Shown one piece after another: positions 26,801 to 33,859 of a DNA stretch of 64,000 bases (within the stretch, counting starts at the first letter, position 1; every line of letters begins with the position of its first letter). The translations under genes were made by a program, and so were the position numbers. Below the pieces are notes generated by a model, which saw nothing but the letters and a program-made list of their open reading frames with translations, searched no databases and was not told where the DNA came from. Source of the DNA: Fluviicola chungangensis (GTDB taxonomy: Bacteria; Bacteroidota; Bacteroidia; Flavobacteriales_D; Crocinitomicaceae); contig NZ_VLPL01000002.1 of NCBI RefSeq assembly GCF_007558725.1, positions 496,001 to 560,000 on the forward strand. Direction: 5' to 3'.

Positions 26801-27295
26801 GTCACGGCGCAATTTAGTTTAAATGATGACACGCTCTATTTACCGAATGCGGTGCTTTACTGCACAAACCTGTCATCCAATGCAAACGGTTACAATTGGA
26901 ACTTCGGAGAAGGCACCCAAAGCCAGGACGAAAATCCCTGGCACACATATTCGGCTGCAGGTAATTATGAGCTGACGTTGATCGCTGTAAATGATGCTTG
27001 TCCGGGAGATACGATGAACCGGTTGATTCGTGTGATAGACTTTGCCGGTATAGACGATCCGGAAAATCAGGTATTCCATGTTTATCCGAATCCCGCTGCT
27101 GACTTTGTGACCATTGAGTTGACCGAATCGGGCGGAACACTCCTGGTTATGGATGGTTTGGGAAGGATCGTACGGGAAAAGAAGTTAGACACGGCAACAA
27201 CTGATTTGAAAATAAGTGATTTGGCTGGTGGAATGTATCAGTTGGTTTATGTCATTGACGGGAAACGGGTGCAGAAATCGATCGTAAAACGGTAA
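23801..27295 (+). CDS. T9SS-exported N-acetylmuramoyl-L-alanine amidase, multidomain
   Basis: A 1164-residue exported cell-wall hydrolase. It has a signal peptide (MKKLLLFASLLGFHSFAQ) and a helical, possibly lysozyme-like N-terminal region. The amidase_2 domain spans about 225-395, with zinc ligands likely His255 (ITIHTIQG), His371 (GHQHYP) and Asp381 (THTDPG). Then come a CUB-like domain (about 405-510, with SLETNWDYLYIYDG), a concanavalin-like beta domain (about 575-765), a fibronectin III-like domain (about 810-910), two PKD domains (VSYLWSFQGGSP, NGYNWNFGEG) and a type A sorting domain (VFHVYPNPAADFVTIEL to KSIVKR). It is a single gene. The add-on domains suggest binding to a surface or to other cells; that is inference. 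Confidence 0.9.
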   Translation: MKKLLLFASLLGFHSFAQTNTDFENLCQQAYAAYPAIPKGVIEAVSFTQTRMSYLADSELESCSGLPKSRGFLGMVARGKGYFKENMKLVSQLSGIPVSQIRQDPAAEINAFAKVINGYVTELKGMSLQNTLKEVFSRLSYLPDSGRVNIYARDAELYELFRFLNNDEYAVSYHFPNYNFDLVSLFGAENLAVLSAQRVIFSEEGIRSDSGHSYLPVKKESILKSTEYAPAIWNPAPSCNFSSRNGTAISAITIHTIQGTYAGAISWSQNCSSSVSYHYVVRSSDGQVTQMVLEASKAWHVGSENPYTIGYEHEGYVSQSQWYTTALYNASAGITRDICQSGYGINPLRTFSGAATSGTNVLGGCIKIKGHQHYPNQTHTDPGIYWNWALYYQLVNNNPVQSNLTTVSGTFTDSGGSSADYSNDQRYFTLIQPANASSITLNFSSFSLETNWDYLYIYDGATTSSPLIGTYTGTNSPGTISSTGGALLIEFRSDCATTASGWVASWSSTISNPGPGDLIAPTTVIAAQPAWITQDFTATFTDADNACGSGIEKAYYQVIDFDGTDWRANSSKGFFSDNFDQNAIHSDWTVQTGTWALGSSHLIQNDESNGNTNIWTPVSSTLSNRYLYHWTGAMSGSGTNRRAGLHYFCSDPTLPNRGNSYFVFFRLDNDKVQLYEVTNDTYALVDEVSYDFNAGQWYDYKIIYDRISGKHQVYVDNVLVQTWTDTTPLASGESISFRSGNCVYEVNDLKVYRSRALTVPVSVGTGNDIRYQSISPSSPSGRIKSIVQDQAGNLSAIQSLDLKVDWTVPATIASVFDGLSADITTTTNNSMLEANWTVSSDPHSDVANYWVAIGTAPGGTDVVSWTNNYWNTTISIGGLNLSVGTTYYVSVKAENGAGLFSAISTSDGQTVVLPTNPPNASFILQNTYVCSTDSLVFQNTSVDGVSYLWSFQGGSPAASSEVNPKVQFPASGSYQVQLIAYGPNTSDTIQQLIDVVVSLPVTAQFSLNDDTLYLPNAVLYCTNLSSNANGYNWNFGEGTQSQDENPWHTYSAAGNYELTLIAVNDACPGDTMNRLIRVIDFAGIDDPENQVFHVYPNPAADFVTIELTESGGTLLVMDGLGRIVREKKLDTATTDLKISDLAGGMYQLVYVIDGKRVQKSIVKR

Positions 27296-27395
27296 ATGCG
27301 GGAAAACCTAAAATCGATTTTGTTGAAAATTGACGGTTAAAAAACTGAAAGCAGCGTTAGAGAAAAAGGGGACGAGGAAAACCAAAGTTGCTCTG

Positions 27396-27403
27396 TAAAT
27401 TTG
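27396..27403 (+). promoter_or_regulatory. -7 box of candidate small RNA
   Basis: TAAATTTG, perfect TAnnTTTG, about 60-90 bp upstream of an intrinsic terminator with no ORF between. No -33 TTG is seen at the right spacing. Confidence 0.4.
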
Positions 27404-27408
27404 GTTTA

Positions 27409-27495
27409 GCCTAAGTAGGTGGAGGTATTAGAGCCTACTCCTAAATCTAATAGTTAGTTTTGCCATCTTCGCGTAAAAGTTGAGATGGCTTTTTT
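27409..27495 (+). ncRNA. Candidate intergenic small RNA
   Basis: Downstream of a perfect -7 box, a roughly 85-nt stretch contains a 5' stem (AGTAGG with CCTACT, extended by flanking TTTAG/CTAAA across bulges) and a 3' intrinsic terminator (GCCATCT/AGATGGC plus T6). The 5' loop carries TGGAGGTATT. It is not a tRNA and matches no RNA family I know. It lies between the amidase gene and the L25 terminator. Confidence 0.4.
27462..27495 (+). terminator. Intrinsic terminator (plus strand)
   Basis: GCCATCT (27462-27468) pairs with AGATGGC (27483-27489), followed by six T. It could end either the amidase transcript or the candidate small RNA. Confidence 0.7.
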
Positions 27496-27516
27496 ACAGC
27501 GTAGAAATTGAGAAAT

Positions 27517-27553
27517 AAAAAACCCCGACGATCAATGAGATGTCGGGGTTTTT
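27517..27553 (-). terminator. Intrinsic terminator of rplY
   Basis: GTCGGGGTTTTT (27542-27553) pairs with AAAAACCCCGAC (27518-27529); on the minus strand the stem is followed by a T-run. It lies 18 bp after the L25 stop and can work in both directions. Confidence 0.85.
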
Positions 27554-27570
27554 GTTAGATATTAGAAATC

Positions 27571-28155
27571 TTATTCTTCATCCTCATCATCAGCCTCTGC
27601 AGCTTTAGAAGCTCCACGAGCCATTTTCACTGCAACAACTACTGCATTTTTCGCTTCGGAAATAGTTAAACCATCATTTTCCAAATCTTTCACGCGAATA
27701 GATTGTCCGATACGCAATTTAGTAATATCGATTACGATTGCCTCCGGTAAATCTGTTGGAAGACCAACTACACGTAAACGACGGAAAACCTGCATCAAAC
27801 GACCTCCTGCTAATACACCGCGAGAAGCACCTGTCAAACGAACCGGCAATGCTACTTTAACTGCTTTTTTAGGATCTAACTCCAGGAAGTCAATGTGCAT
27901 TACTCTATCCGTAATAGGATTTTGTTGAATCTCCTGGATAATTGCATTTGTTTTTTTACCGTCGATATCCAATTCGATTTTGAAAACGTCAGGGTTAAAA
28001 ACCAATTTTTCAACTTTAATGTCTGGAAGTGAAAAATGTGTTTGAGTTCCTTGTCCGTAAAGAACACATGGAACCTGCCCTGAGTCTCTCAAAGCTTTAG
28101 CATCTTTCTTCCCTACGTTCGCGCGCAGCGAACCGCTCAATTGTGCTACTTTCAT
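27571..28155 (-). CDS. rplY: 50S ribosomal protein L25/general stress protein Ctc
   Basis: Binds 5S rRNA. The 194-residue long (CTC) form has the N-terminal L25 domain (LSGSLRANVGKKDAKALRDSGQVPCVLYG) and the TL5-like beta domain (LPVRLTGASRGVLAGGRL, LPTDLPEAIVIDI, LGIGQSI-type segment LRIGQSIRVKDL). It ends in an acidic tail (EADDEDEE). It lies 66 bp downstream of prs, a gene pair common in bacteria, with a palindrome between them. Confidence 0.95.
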   Translation of the reverse strand: MKVAQLSGSLRANVGKKDAKALRDSGQVPCVLYGQGTQTHFSLPDIKVEKLVFNPDVFKIELDIDGKKTNAIIQEIQQNPITDRVMHIDFLELDPKKAVKVALPVRLTGASRGVLAGGRLMQVFRRLRVVGLPTDLPEAIVIDITKLRIGQSIRVKDLENDGLTISEAKNAVVVAVKMARGASKAAEADDEDEE

Positions 28156-28179
28156 GTTTGTTATTTATTTAATTGTTTT

Positions 28180-28195
28180 ATCCGCCCGGGCGGAT
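28180..28195. repeat. 16-bp GC-rich palindrome between prs and rplY
   Basis: ATCCGCCC/GGGCGGAT is a perfect 8+8 palindrome in a 66-bp gap of otherwise AT-rich sequence. It could be a small dispersed palindrome or a processing/pausing site; no second copy was seen in the window. Confidence 0.6.
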
Positions 28196-28221
28196 GGTTA
28201 TCGGAAGCAGTGCCTCCTCTT

Positions 28222-29157
28222 TTATGAAATTATAAAATGCGTACTAATGGATTCGTTTTTAATCAGGCGATCAATTACATCTGCAAACAGATCAGCTACG
28301 GTAATGACACGAATCTTGTCACTCTTTTGTTTCAACGGAATGGTATCTGTAACGATTAGTTCCGTTAGTTTGGAATTATTGATGCGTTCGTAAGCAGGTC
28401 CTGATAACACAGCGTGTGTACAGAATGCACGAACACTTTTTGCTCCTTTTTCAATAAATAATTCGGCTGCTTTGGTCAGCGTTCCGGCAGTGTCACACAT
28501 ATCATCTATCAAAATAACATCTTTTCCCGCTACGTCTCCGATAACAGTCATTTCAGCAACTTCATTTGCTTTCTTGCGGTGTTTGTGGCAAATGGCCAGC
28601 CCGGTATCTAATTTTTTGGCGTAGGCATTGGCACGTTTTGCACCTCCTGCATCCGGAGCTGCCATGATCAGATTACCGTTGTCCAGTGCTTTCATTTCGT
28701 TGAAGAATAAGGTAGATGCAAACAGGTGATCAACCGGAACTTCAAAGAATCCCTGGATTTGATCTGCATGCAGATCCATGGTCATGACGCGGTCAACGCC
28801 GGCAGCCATCAACATGTTTGCAATCAGTTTTGCACCGATAGCAACTCTTGGCTTGTCTTTGCGATCCTGGCGTGCAAATCCGAAATAGGGAATTACAGCA
28901 ACGATTTTGCGTGCTGAAGCACGCTTTGCTGCGTCAACCATCAACAACATCTCGAACAAATTTTCTGTTGGAGGCATGGTAGACTGAACGATAAATACAT
29001 CCTGACCACGCACTGTTTCTTCAAACGACGGTTGAAATTCACCATCACTGAATTCAGTAACTTTTACATCACCCAAACTAGCACCAAACTTGGTAGCTAT
29101 TTGTTCTGCAAGCGATTTGGACGCTCTTCCTGCAAAAATTTTTACGCCGTAAGACAT
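28222..29157 (-). CDS. prs: Ribose-phosphate pyrophosphokinase
   Basis: Makes PRPP from ribose-5-phosphate and ATP for nucleotide, His and Trp synthesis. Visible motifs: FSDGEFQPSFEETVRG, the ATP site YFGFARQDRKDK, the metal-binding DLHADQIQGFF, and the PRPP loop VILIDDMCDTAGT. The 311 residues are normal length. It has its own promoter box and lies upstream of rplY. Confidence 0.97.
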   Translation of the reverse strand: MSYGVKIFAGRASKSLAEQIATKFGASLGDVKVTEFSDGEFQPSFEETVRGQDVFIVQSTMPPTENLFEMLLMVDAAKRASARKIVAVIPYFGFARQDRKDKPRVAIGAKLIANMLMAAGVDRVMTMDLHADQIQGFFEVPVDHLFASTLFFNEMKALDNGNLIMAAPDAGGAKRANAYAKKLDTGLAICHKHRKKANEVAEMTVIGDVAGKDVILIDDMCDTAGTLTKAAELFIEKGAKSVRAFCTHAVLSGPAYERINNSKLTELIVTDTIPLKQKSDKIRVITVADLFADVIDRLIKNESISTHFIIS

Positions 29158-29179
29158 GATCTTTACCGTTTTAAGAGCG

Positions 29180-29187
29180 CAAAGATA
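29180..29187 (-). promoter_or_regulatory. -7 promoter box of prs
   Basis: Minus strand TATCTTTG (perfect TAnnTTTG), 22 nt before the prs ATG. Confidence 0.6.
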
Positions 29188-29236
29188 GGAATAATATCCG
29201 AAATGACATCATTTTTTTGAACCGCTTCAAAACGAT

Positions 29237-30406
29237 TTAGTCTTTGTTTTTCCGTTGTTTCGATAACCAGCGTGGTAGAATGACCGATCCGATAATCAAA
29301 TAGGGGAAATAAGAGATCAGTCGCCACAATACGGCCATCGTTCCCAAAAGAATAACACTTGTACTGAATTCAGACAATAATTCACCAAATGCCCACTCTG
29401 CAACACCACTTCCGCCAGGAGTAGGGGAAATTCTCAGGAACATCCACAGAACAAATTGTTTGGTGAAAATTTGTGCCTGCTGGAAGAAGCCCAGGTTTAA
29501 GAAAGCCTGCATAATGAAATTAATTACCAGAAAGCGGGACGACCAGGAGAAAACAGTAGTCCCAAATGCCTTCAACCAGAAGGAAAACGGTTCTTTTTTC
29601 AATTCAGCGGCTGTATTCTTTACATCATTACCTGTTTTTTCTGCACCCGGACGGAAGCGCTTCAGGAATGGAATACGCGTAATAAATGTGAGCAGGTGGT
29701 AAACCAGTTTCGGATAAAGGACAATACTTGAAAAAAGGACAATACACAACAGCGCAAAAACCGAAAAACCGGTCCAGAAAACAACGGTCATCGACTCATT
29801 TCCTGCACTTGGAAATAATTTTCCAGCGGGCATGAGAAGAAACAAAAGCGGAATAATGACTACGTAAAATAAATTATCCAGGAATGCAGTCAGGATCACG
29901 ATAGCTGTTGCACGACCAAGTGCAATTTTTTCCCTGTTTAGGATGAACATGGCGACAGTTGCACCACTCATAACTCCAGGCGCAAGTGCTGAAGCAAATT
30001 CCCAAAGCATAATCACTTGGAAAGATTGCCGCCAGCTCAATTGCTTCTTTGTCAGGATCCGGATGCGAAGCATATAGCCCAAATCACGTCCAACCATTCC
30101 TAAAAGTGCAAGAAACAGCCAAAAAAAAGTAGTACTGTTCCATGAAACTTCCGATAACACTTCATAAGCAGATTTTTTCTCGAAATCCCCATTGGGAACT
30201 AAGGCGAAATCTCCCGGATCGGTATAATCTATCCGTTTGTTTTGATTGAAATCTTCCCAGGCATAACTCCCTGTTCCTTTTTCTACTTTGTGAAATTCAG
30301 TCCGCGTAAAGCTGTAAACGAGGATCCCGCCCGAAATTGAAACACCAATCAGCAAAGCGAGATAAATTCTCCATTTACTAAAGGTTTTTTCAATGGGTTC
30401 ACTCAT
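29237..30406 (-). CDS. UPF0104/lysylphosphatidylglycerol synthase-type membrane protein
   Basis: A multi-pass inner-membrane protein of the YbhN/LPG_synthase_TM family. The family motif is visible as RISPTPGGSGVAEWAFGELL near the C-terminus, with hydrophobic helices throughout. Between helix 1 and helix 2 there is a roughly 60-residue loop containing DFNQNKRIDYTDPGDF, an EF-hand-like calcium-loop pattern. The ATG 30404-30406 (MSEPIEKTFSKWRIYLALLI) overlaps the end of the upstream lipoprotein gene by 8 bp; the longer reading only duplicates that gene's coding region. The likely role is transport or flipping of a lipid-linked molecule, not lysyl transfer, as the catalytic domain is absent. Confidence 0.85.
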   Translation of the reverse strand: MSEPIEKTFSKWRIYLALLIGVSISGGILVYSFTRTEFHKVEKGTGSYAWEDFNQNKRIDYTDPGDFALVPNGDFEKKSAYEVLSEVSWNSTTFFWLFLALLGMVGRDLGYMLRIRILTKKQLSWRQSFQVIMLWEFASALAPGVMSGATVAMFILNREKIALGRATAIVILTAFLDNLFYVVIIPLLFLLMPAGKLFPSAGNESMTVVFWTGFSVFALLCIVLFSSIVLYPKLVYHLLTFITRIPFLKRFRPGAEKTGNDVKNTAAELKKEPFSFWLKAFGTTVFSWSSRFLVINFIMQAFLNLGFFQQAQIFTKQFVLWMFLRISPTPGGSGVAEWAFGELLSEFSTSVILLGTMAVLWRLISYFPYLIIGSVILPRWLSKQRKNKD

Positions 30407-31934
30407 CGGTCTTGAGTTCGAGGGTTTCTTCAATATCCCAGTTTGGTCTGAGCTTGGATTTGAGATCAAAACGGACCACCTCTTCCGGTTGTGTTTTCTT
30501 CTCCCAATTCCCGGCGTCCCATTTGCCGTTCCCATTTACATCCCGGATACAAAGAACCTGGTAAACTGCAGGAATCAAATTCAGCCAGTTGATAACGGAA
30601 TCCGAGTCGGTTTTCAAAAAGGTGCGTATGGGATTGGTACCGTCCATTAATTGAATCACCCAGCGACCCTTCAGACTTCCGATATTCAGTTGGAGGTTTG
30701 ACAAATCGGATGTCCGGACTGTTTTCAACTCTAATTTGATGGAATCGTTTTGATTGGCTGATCCTTTTAAGGCGCCCATTTTGAAATTGACAACCAGTTC
30801 AAAGGCTGTAGCGGATTTTGGAATGATCCGGACCTGATTTCCAGAAAAAGAATAATCATAGGCAATCTTCACTTTTGTTTTGTCCTCCATTACAATCAGG
30901 GAAGTGTCTACTTGCGTGATTTGCTCGTTGGTTTCGAAAAGAAGTGTATCCCCCAATAACCACGTATTTTTATAGACTTTATTTGAAATGGAAAAGTTCT
31001 TACTCCGGTCCTTCAGCGGAATGATCTTCGTGATTGTGTCCGGACCATCGATAAAAGTATACACCTCATTTGAAGCAATTGGGAGTACAGCTAAAAGAGA
31101 GTCCGGAGCATACCGTTTAAGGATCCGGACCGGTTGGGAGTTAATGCTGAGGTCCGCTTCATTCAATTCCTTCCCAAATGCATAGAATGTACCCGGATTC
31201 AATAGTTTTACCTGGAGTTGTTTTAACGGACTTTTGGGTTTTGAGGCCAGGATGTGAATGAATATGCTGTCTCCGCTAGCAATCAGTTTGGAAGTGTAAG
31301 CCATGTTTTCCCCGATGGAGGGAAGCCGGTCTTTATTAGAATCCAGGAAGGCAAACAATTGATACCGGCCTTCCTTCAAATACGCGAATTCGAATTCACC
31401 TTTGGCATTGCTTTTACAAATATAAGTGGGCGCTTTTTGGTACGGATCTGTTAAAGAGTCATATAGACCGATCGTAAATGCAGCTGAAGGTTTATTGGAA
31501 AACGCATCTGTAACAACTCCATTGATCTTCAATGAATCGATCCGGTCTCCTGTTGAGAAAACGAACTGGTGGATCGTGTCATTTTTTTCATTCAAATCCT
31601 TGATAGTCCCGTTCAACTGAATAATATACGTGGTATTTGCCTGAAGTGTGCTATCCCATTTAATACTTAGTTCCCGTTTGTTCGATGTGATGTCGAGTTT
31701 ACCTGCTGCCGGGTTCATAACGGCCGTATTTGCAGGATCATTCAGCGTGAAGTATTCATTGAATTTTACGGTCAATTCATTTTGATTCACGTGTAATGCT
31801 CCCTGTTCCGGATTTTGAGTTCCCTGTACAGGAACCGCAGCGCGTTCATCAGCAGGCCCTCCAGTTAACGGAACGATTTCGGCGCACCCGAACAATAAAA
31901 GTAAAAGCCCTAGAAACAGTGAGTACCTACCCAT
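30399..31934 (-). CDS. Ig-like domain lipoprotein
   Basis: The lipoprotein signal is MGRYSLFLGLLLLLFGC. A bacterial Ig-like domain follows (PLTGGPADERA, then NELTVKFNEYFTLNDP, typical of SbsA-type Ig_5 domains in Bacteroidota). A carboxypeptidase-regulatory-like beta domain (SLKINGVVTDAFSNKPS to AKGEFEFAYLKEGRYQLFAF, with DSNKDRLPSIGE) comes next. The total is 511 residues. I start at the ATG 31932-31934; the longer reading begins with TTG. It overlaps the fRMsr gene upstream by 25 bp and the UPF0104 gene downstream by 8 bp, so the three are probably co-translated. The role is unknown, presumably at the cell surface or in the periplasm. Confidence 0.85.
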   Translation of the reverse strand: MGRYSLFLGLLLLLFGCAEIVPLTGGPADERAAVPVQGTQNPEQGALHVNQNELTVKFNEYFTLNDPANTAVMNPAAGKLDITSNKRELSIKWDSTLQANTTYIIQLNGTIKDLNEKNDTIHQFVFSTGDRIDSLKINGVVTDAFSNKPSAAFTIGLYDSLTDPYQKAPTYICKSNAKGEFEFAYLKEGRYQLFAFLDSNKDRLPSIGENMAYTSKLIASGDSIFIHILASKPKSPLKQLQVKLLNPGTFYAFGKELNEADLSINSQPVRILKRYAPDSLLAVLPIASNEVYTFIDGPDTITKIIPLKDRSKNFSISNKVYKNTWLLGDTLLFETNEQITQVDTSLIVMEDKTKVKIAYDYSFSGNQVRIIPKSATAFELVVNFKMGALKGSANQNDSIKLELKTVRTSDLSNLQLNIGSLKGRWVIQLMDGTNPIRTFLKTDSDSVINWLNLIPAVYQVLCIRDVNGNGKWDAGNWEKKTQPEEVVRFDLKSKLRPNWDIEETLELKTDE

Positions 31935-32392
31935 TCGCAAAGTTCATTTAAAAAGTGTGCATCCATCTCGTCAAAATTGTTCAATACATTACTGTCGACG
32001 TCCAGAACAGCAATAACCTGACCATTTTTCCTGATAGGAACCACGATTTCACTTTTGCTTTCACCGGAACAGGCAATGTGTCCCGGAAATGCATCTACGT
32101 CAGGAACCAGCAAAGTTTCATTTTGTTTCCAAGAAGATCCGCACACTCCTTTTCCGTAAGCAATTCGCGTACAGGCAATCGGACCCTGGAAGGGCCCAAG
32201 TACCAACTCCCCGTTTTCAACCAGGTAGAAGCCTGCCCAAAAGAAATCGAAGGTCATTTTTAAAGCGGAAGTGATATTTGCCAGGTTGGCAACCAAATTC
32301 GGTTCACCTGCGCACAACGCATGTACCTGGGGGAGCAGGGTCTTGTATTTTTCCTCTTTGGAAGTTTGAGCTATGATTAATTCTTCGGCCAT
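31910..32392 (-). CDS. Free methionine-(R)-sulfoxide reductase (GAF domain)
   Basis: GAF-fold enzyme that reduces free Met-R-sulfoxide. The signature GPFQGPIACTRIAYGKGVCG plus HIACSGESKSEIVVP holds the three Cys used in catalysis and resolution. Residue counts: 160 from the ATG 32390-32392 (MAEELIIAQTSKEEK); the TTG reading at 32401 overlaps a promoter box. It is the first gene of a three-gene overlapping unit. Confidence 0.92.
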   Translation of the reverse strand: MAEELIIAQTSKEEKYKTLLPQVHALCAGEPNLVANLANITSALKMTFDFFWAGFYLVENGELVLGPFQGPIACTRIAYGKGVCGSSWKQNETLLVPDVDAFPGHIACSGESKSEIVVPIRKNGQVIAVLDVDSNVLNNFDEMDAHFLNELCEWVGTHCF

Positions 32393-32398
32393 AATGCA

Positions 32399-32406
32399 CA
32401 AAAGTA
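32399..32406 (-). promoter_or_regulatory. -7 promoter box of the fRMsr-lipoprotein-UPF0104 unit
   Basis: Minus strand TACTTTTG, perfect TAnnTTTG, only 6 nt before the ATG. The mRNA is probably leaderless. Confidence 0.6.
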
Positions 32407-32518
32407 AAGAATCCTATTCTTTAAGTCTAAAAAATGGATTTATTTGGGAAAAAAATCGAAAAAATGCATTCCGGTAAATGATATTTTTACATAACTTAAA
32501 TGGAAAACAAAAATTAGT

Positions 32519-33238
32519 ATGCTTGATTTGAGCCAATTAGACAAAATTCTTTTCTTAGACATTGAGACAGTACCTGAAGTTTATCACTACGCAGATCTGG
32601 ATTTAGAAACCACGAAATTATTTGACGCAAAAAATGCGCGCTACCTGACAGAAGACAAAACCAAAGCAGACGTTTACAACGAGAAAGCCGGGATTTATGC
32701 TGAATTTGGAAAAATAGTCTGTATTTCCGTTGGATTTGTACATCAATCCGTGACTGGTAAATCGATTCGCATGACCTCTTTTGCACACGAGGACGAAGAA
32801 ACGTTATTAAAACAATTCGTGCGCTTGCTGGAAAACAATTACAATACCCCGAAACATGTTTTGTGCGGACACAATTCGAAGGAATTTGATATTCCGTTTA
32901 TCTGCCGAAGATTGCTGATCCATGGGATAGGTTTGCCGAATGTGCTGAACCTGGCCGGAAAGAAACCATGGGAAATTCAGCATTTGGATACCATGGAGTT
33001 GTGGAAGTTCGGGGATTATAAAGCATACACCAGTTTGGCATTATTGTGTCATATTTTTAAAATTCCAACCCCGAAGGATGATATTTCGGGAGCAGACGTA
33101 GCACGGGTTTATTATGAAGAAGGCGACTTAAACCGCATTCGTATTTATTGCGAAAAGGATGTGGTTGCATTAATTCAGTTATTTTTGAGGATGAATGGAG
33201 AACCTTTGGTTGACGAAGGTGAAATTTATATTAAATAG
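32519..33238 (+). CDS. DEDD-type 3'-5' exonuclease (PolB-exonuclease-like)
   Basis: A 239-residue protein of the predicted 3'-5' exonuclease family related to the PolB proofreading domain. The DEDD residues are visible: ILFLDIETVPE (exo I), GHNSKEFDIPFI (exo II) and RIYCEKDVVALIQLF (exo III, Tyr variant). No polymerase domain follows. The substrate is unknown. The start ATG at 32519 gives MLDLSQLDKILFLDIE. Confidence 0.9.
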   Translation: MLDLSQLDKILFLDIETVPEVYHYADLDLETTKLFDAKNARYLTEDKTKADVYNEKAGIYAEFGKIVCISVGFVHQSVTGKSIRMTSFAHEDEETLLKQFVRLLENNYNTPKHVLCGHNSKEFDIPFICRRLLIHGIGLPNVLNLAGKKPWEIQHLDTMELWKFGDYKAYTSLALLCHIFKIPTPKDDISGADVARVYYEEGDLNRIRIYCEKDVVALIQLFLRMNGEPLVDEGEIYIK

Positions 33239-33311
33239 GAGTTCGCAGCGGCGGGCAATAAACGATTCCCGTAAGGGGATAAAATAAATTACTACAAAAC
33301 AACTACAATTT

Positions 33312-33785
33312 ATGATTTTGACAAAACAAAAAGTGATGCTTTTTGGCATCTTCCTAATGAGCCTGAATTGCCTGAATGCACAGGAAGTGATTAAGTATAA
33401 CGACAAGTCCATTACTATTTACGGACCGAAGTGTTTTCTGATGGAAATTAATGGAACAATCCTGGAATACCACCAAAAAATTGTAGGGGATGATTTGTAT
33501 GCGACTGTTTTAACCAAACGTGGAGACGGAACTGTTCGTGAGTTGACGGTTCGGAAGGTTTCCGTAAAAGTGATTACGGATAATGTTTTTAAAATTGAAC
33601 ATTTCGATAAGTACGGTGAGATGTATTCCTGCAACATTTTGACCGATCTGGATAAGGTGAATGCCAGTGTGTATGAAAAATCCGGATCAAAGATTTTTAT
33701 GGAAACCAATGTGACAGTTTACTTCGCAGATAAAAAACAAATGACTGATTTCATTGATGAAATCAAAAAGAAAAGAGGATTCTGA
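33312..33785 (+). CDS. Secreted protein of unknown function
   Basis: A 157-residue protein with a signal peptide (MILTKQKVMLFGIFLMSLNCLNAQ). The mature part has a beta-rich look (KSITIYGPKCFLMEINGT, DGTVRELTVRKVSVKV) without a recognised domain. It has its own intrinsic terminator 19 bp after the stop and lies 73 bp after the exonuclease gene. Confidence 0.78.
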   Translation: MILTKQKVMLFGIFLMSLNCLNAQEVIKYNDKSITIYGPKCFLMEINGTILEYHQKIVGDDLYATVLTKRGDGTVRELTVRKVSVKVITDNVFKIEHFDKYGEMYSCNILTDLDKVNASVYEKSGSKIFMETNVTVYFADKKQMTDFIDEIKKKRGF

Positions 33786-33804
33786 CGGAATTCGAATGGA
33801 AAAG

Positions 33805-33838
33805 AAAACCCCCTGATGATTGCTCGTCAGGGGGTTTT
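33805..33838. terminator. Strong bidirectional intrinsic terminator
   Basis: AAAACCCCCTGA (33805-33816) and TCAGGGGGTTTT (33827-33838) form a perfect 12-bp stem with a 10-nt loop and a T-tail. It lies between the convergent secreted-protein and T9SS protease genes. Confidence 0.85.
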
Positions 33839-33859
33839 TATTTGGTTTCAGTTATTAAT

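Noticed and set aside
27331-27399. 22-codon frame starting with TTG before the candidate small RNA
   Set aside because: Too short, no good start, no conserved pattern; most of it is Lys-rich chance sequence.
32519-33238. Possible CRISPR or defence nuclease
   Set aside because: No cas genes or repeat arrays were seen in the window; the DEDD exonuclease has the plain housekeeping form.
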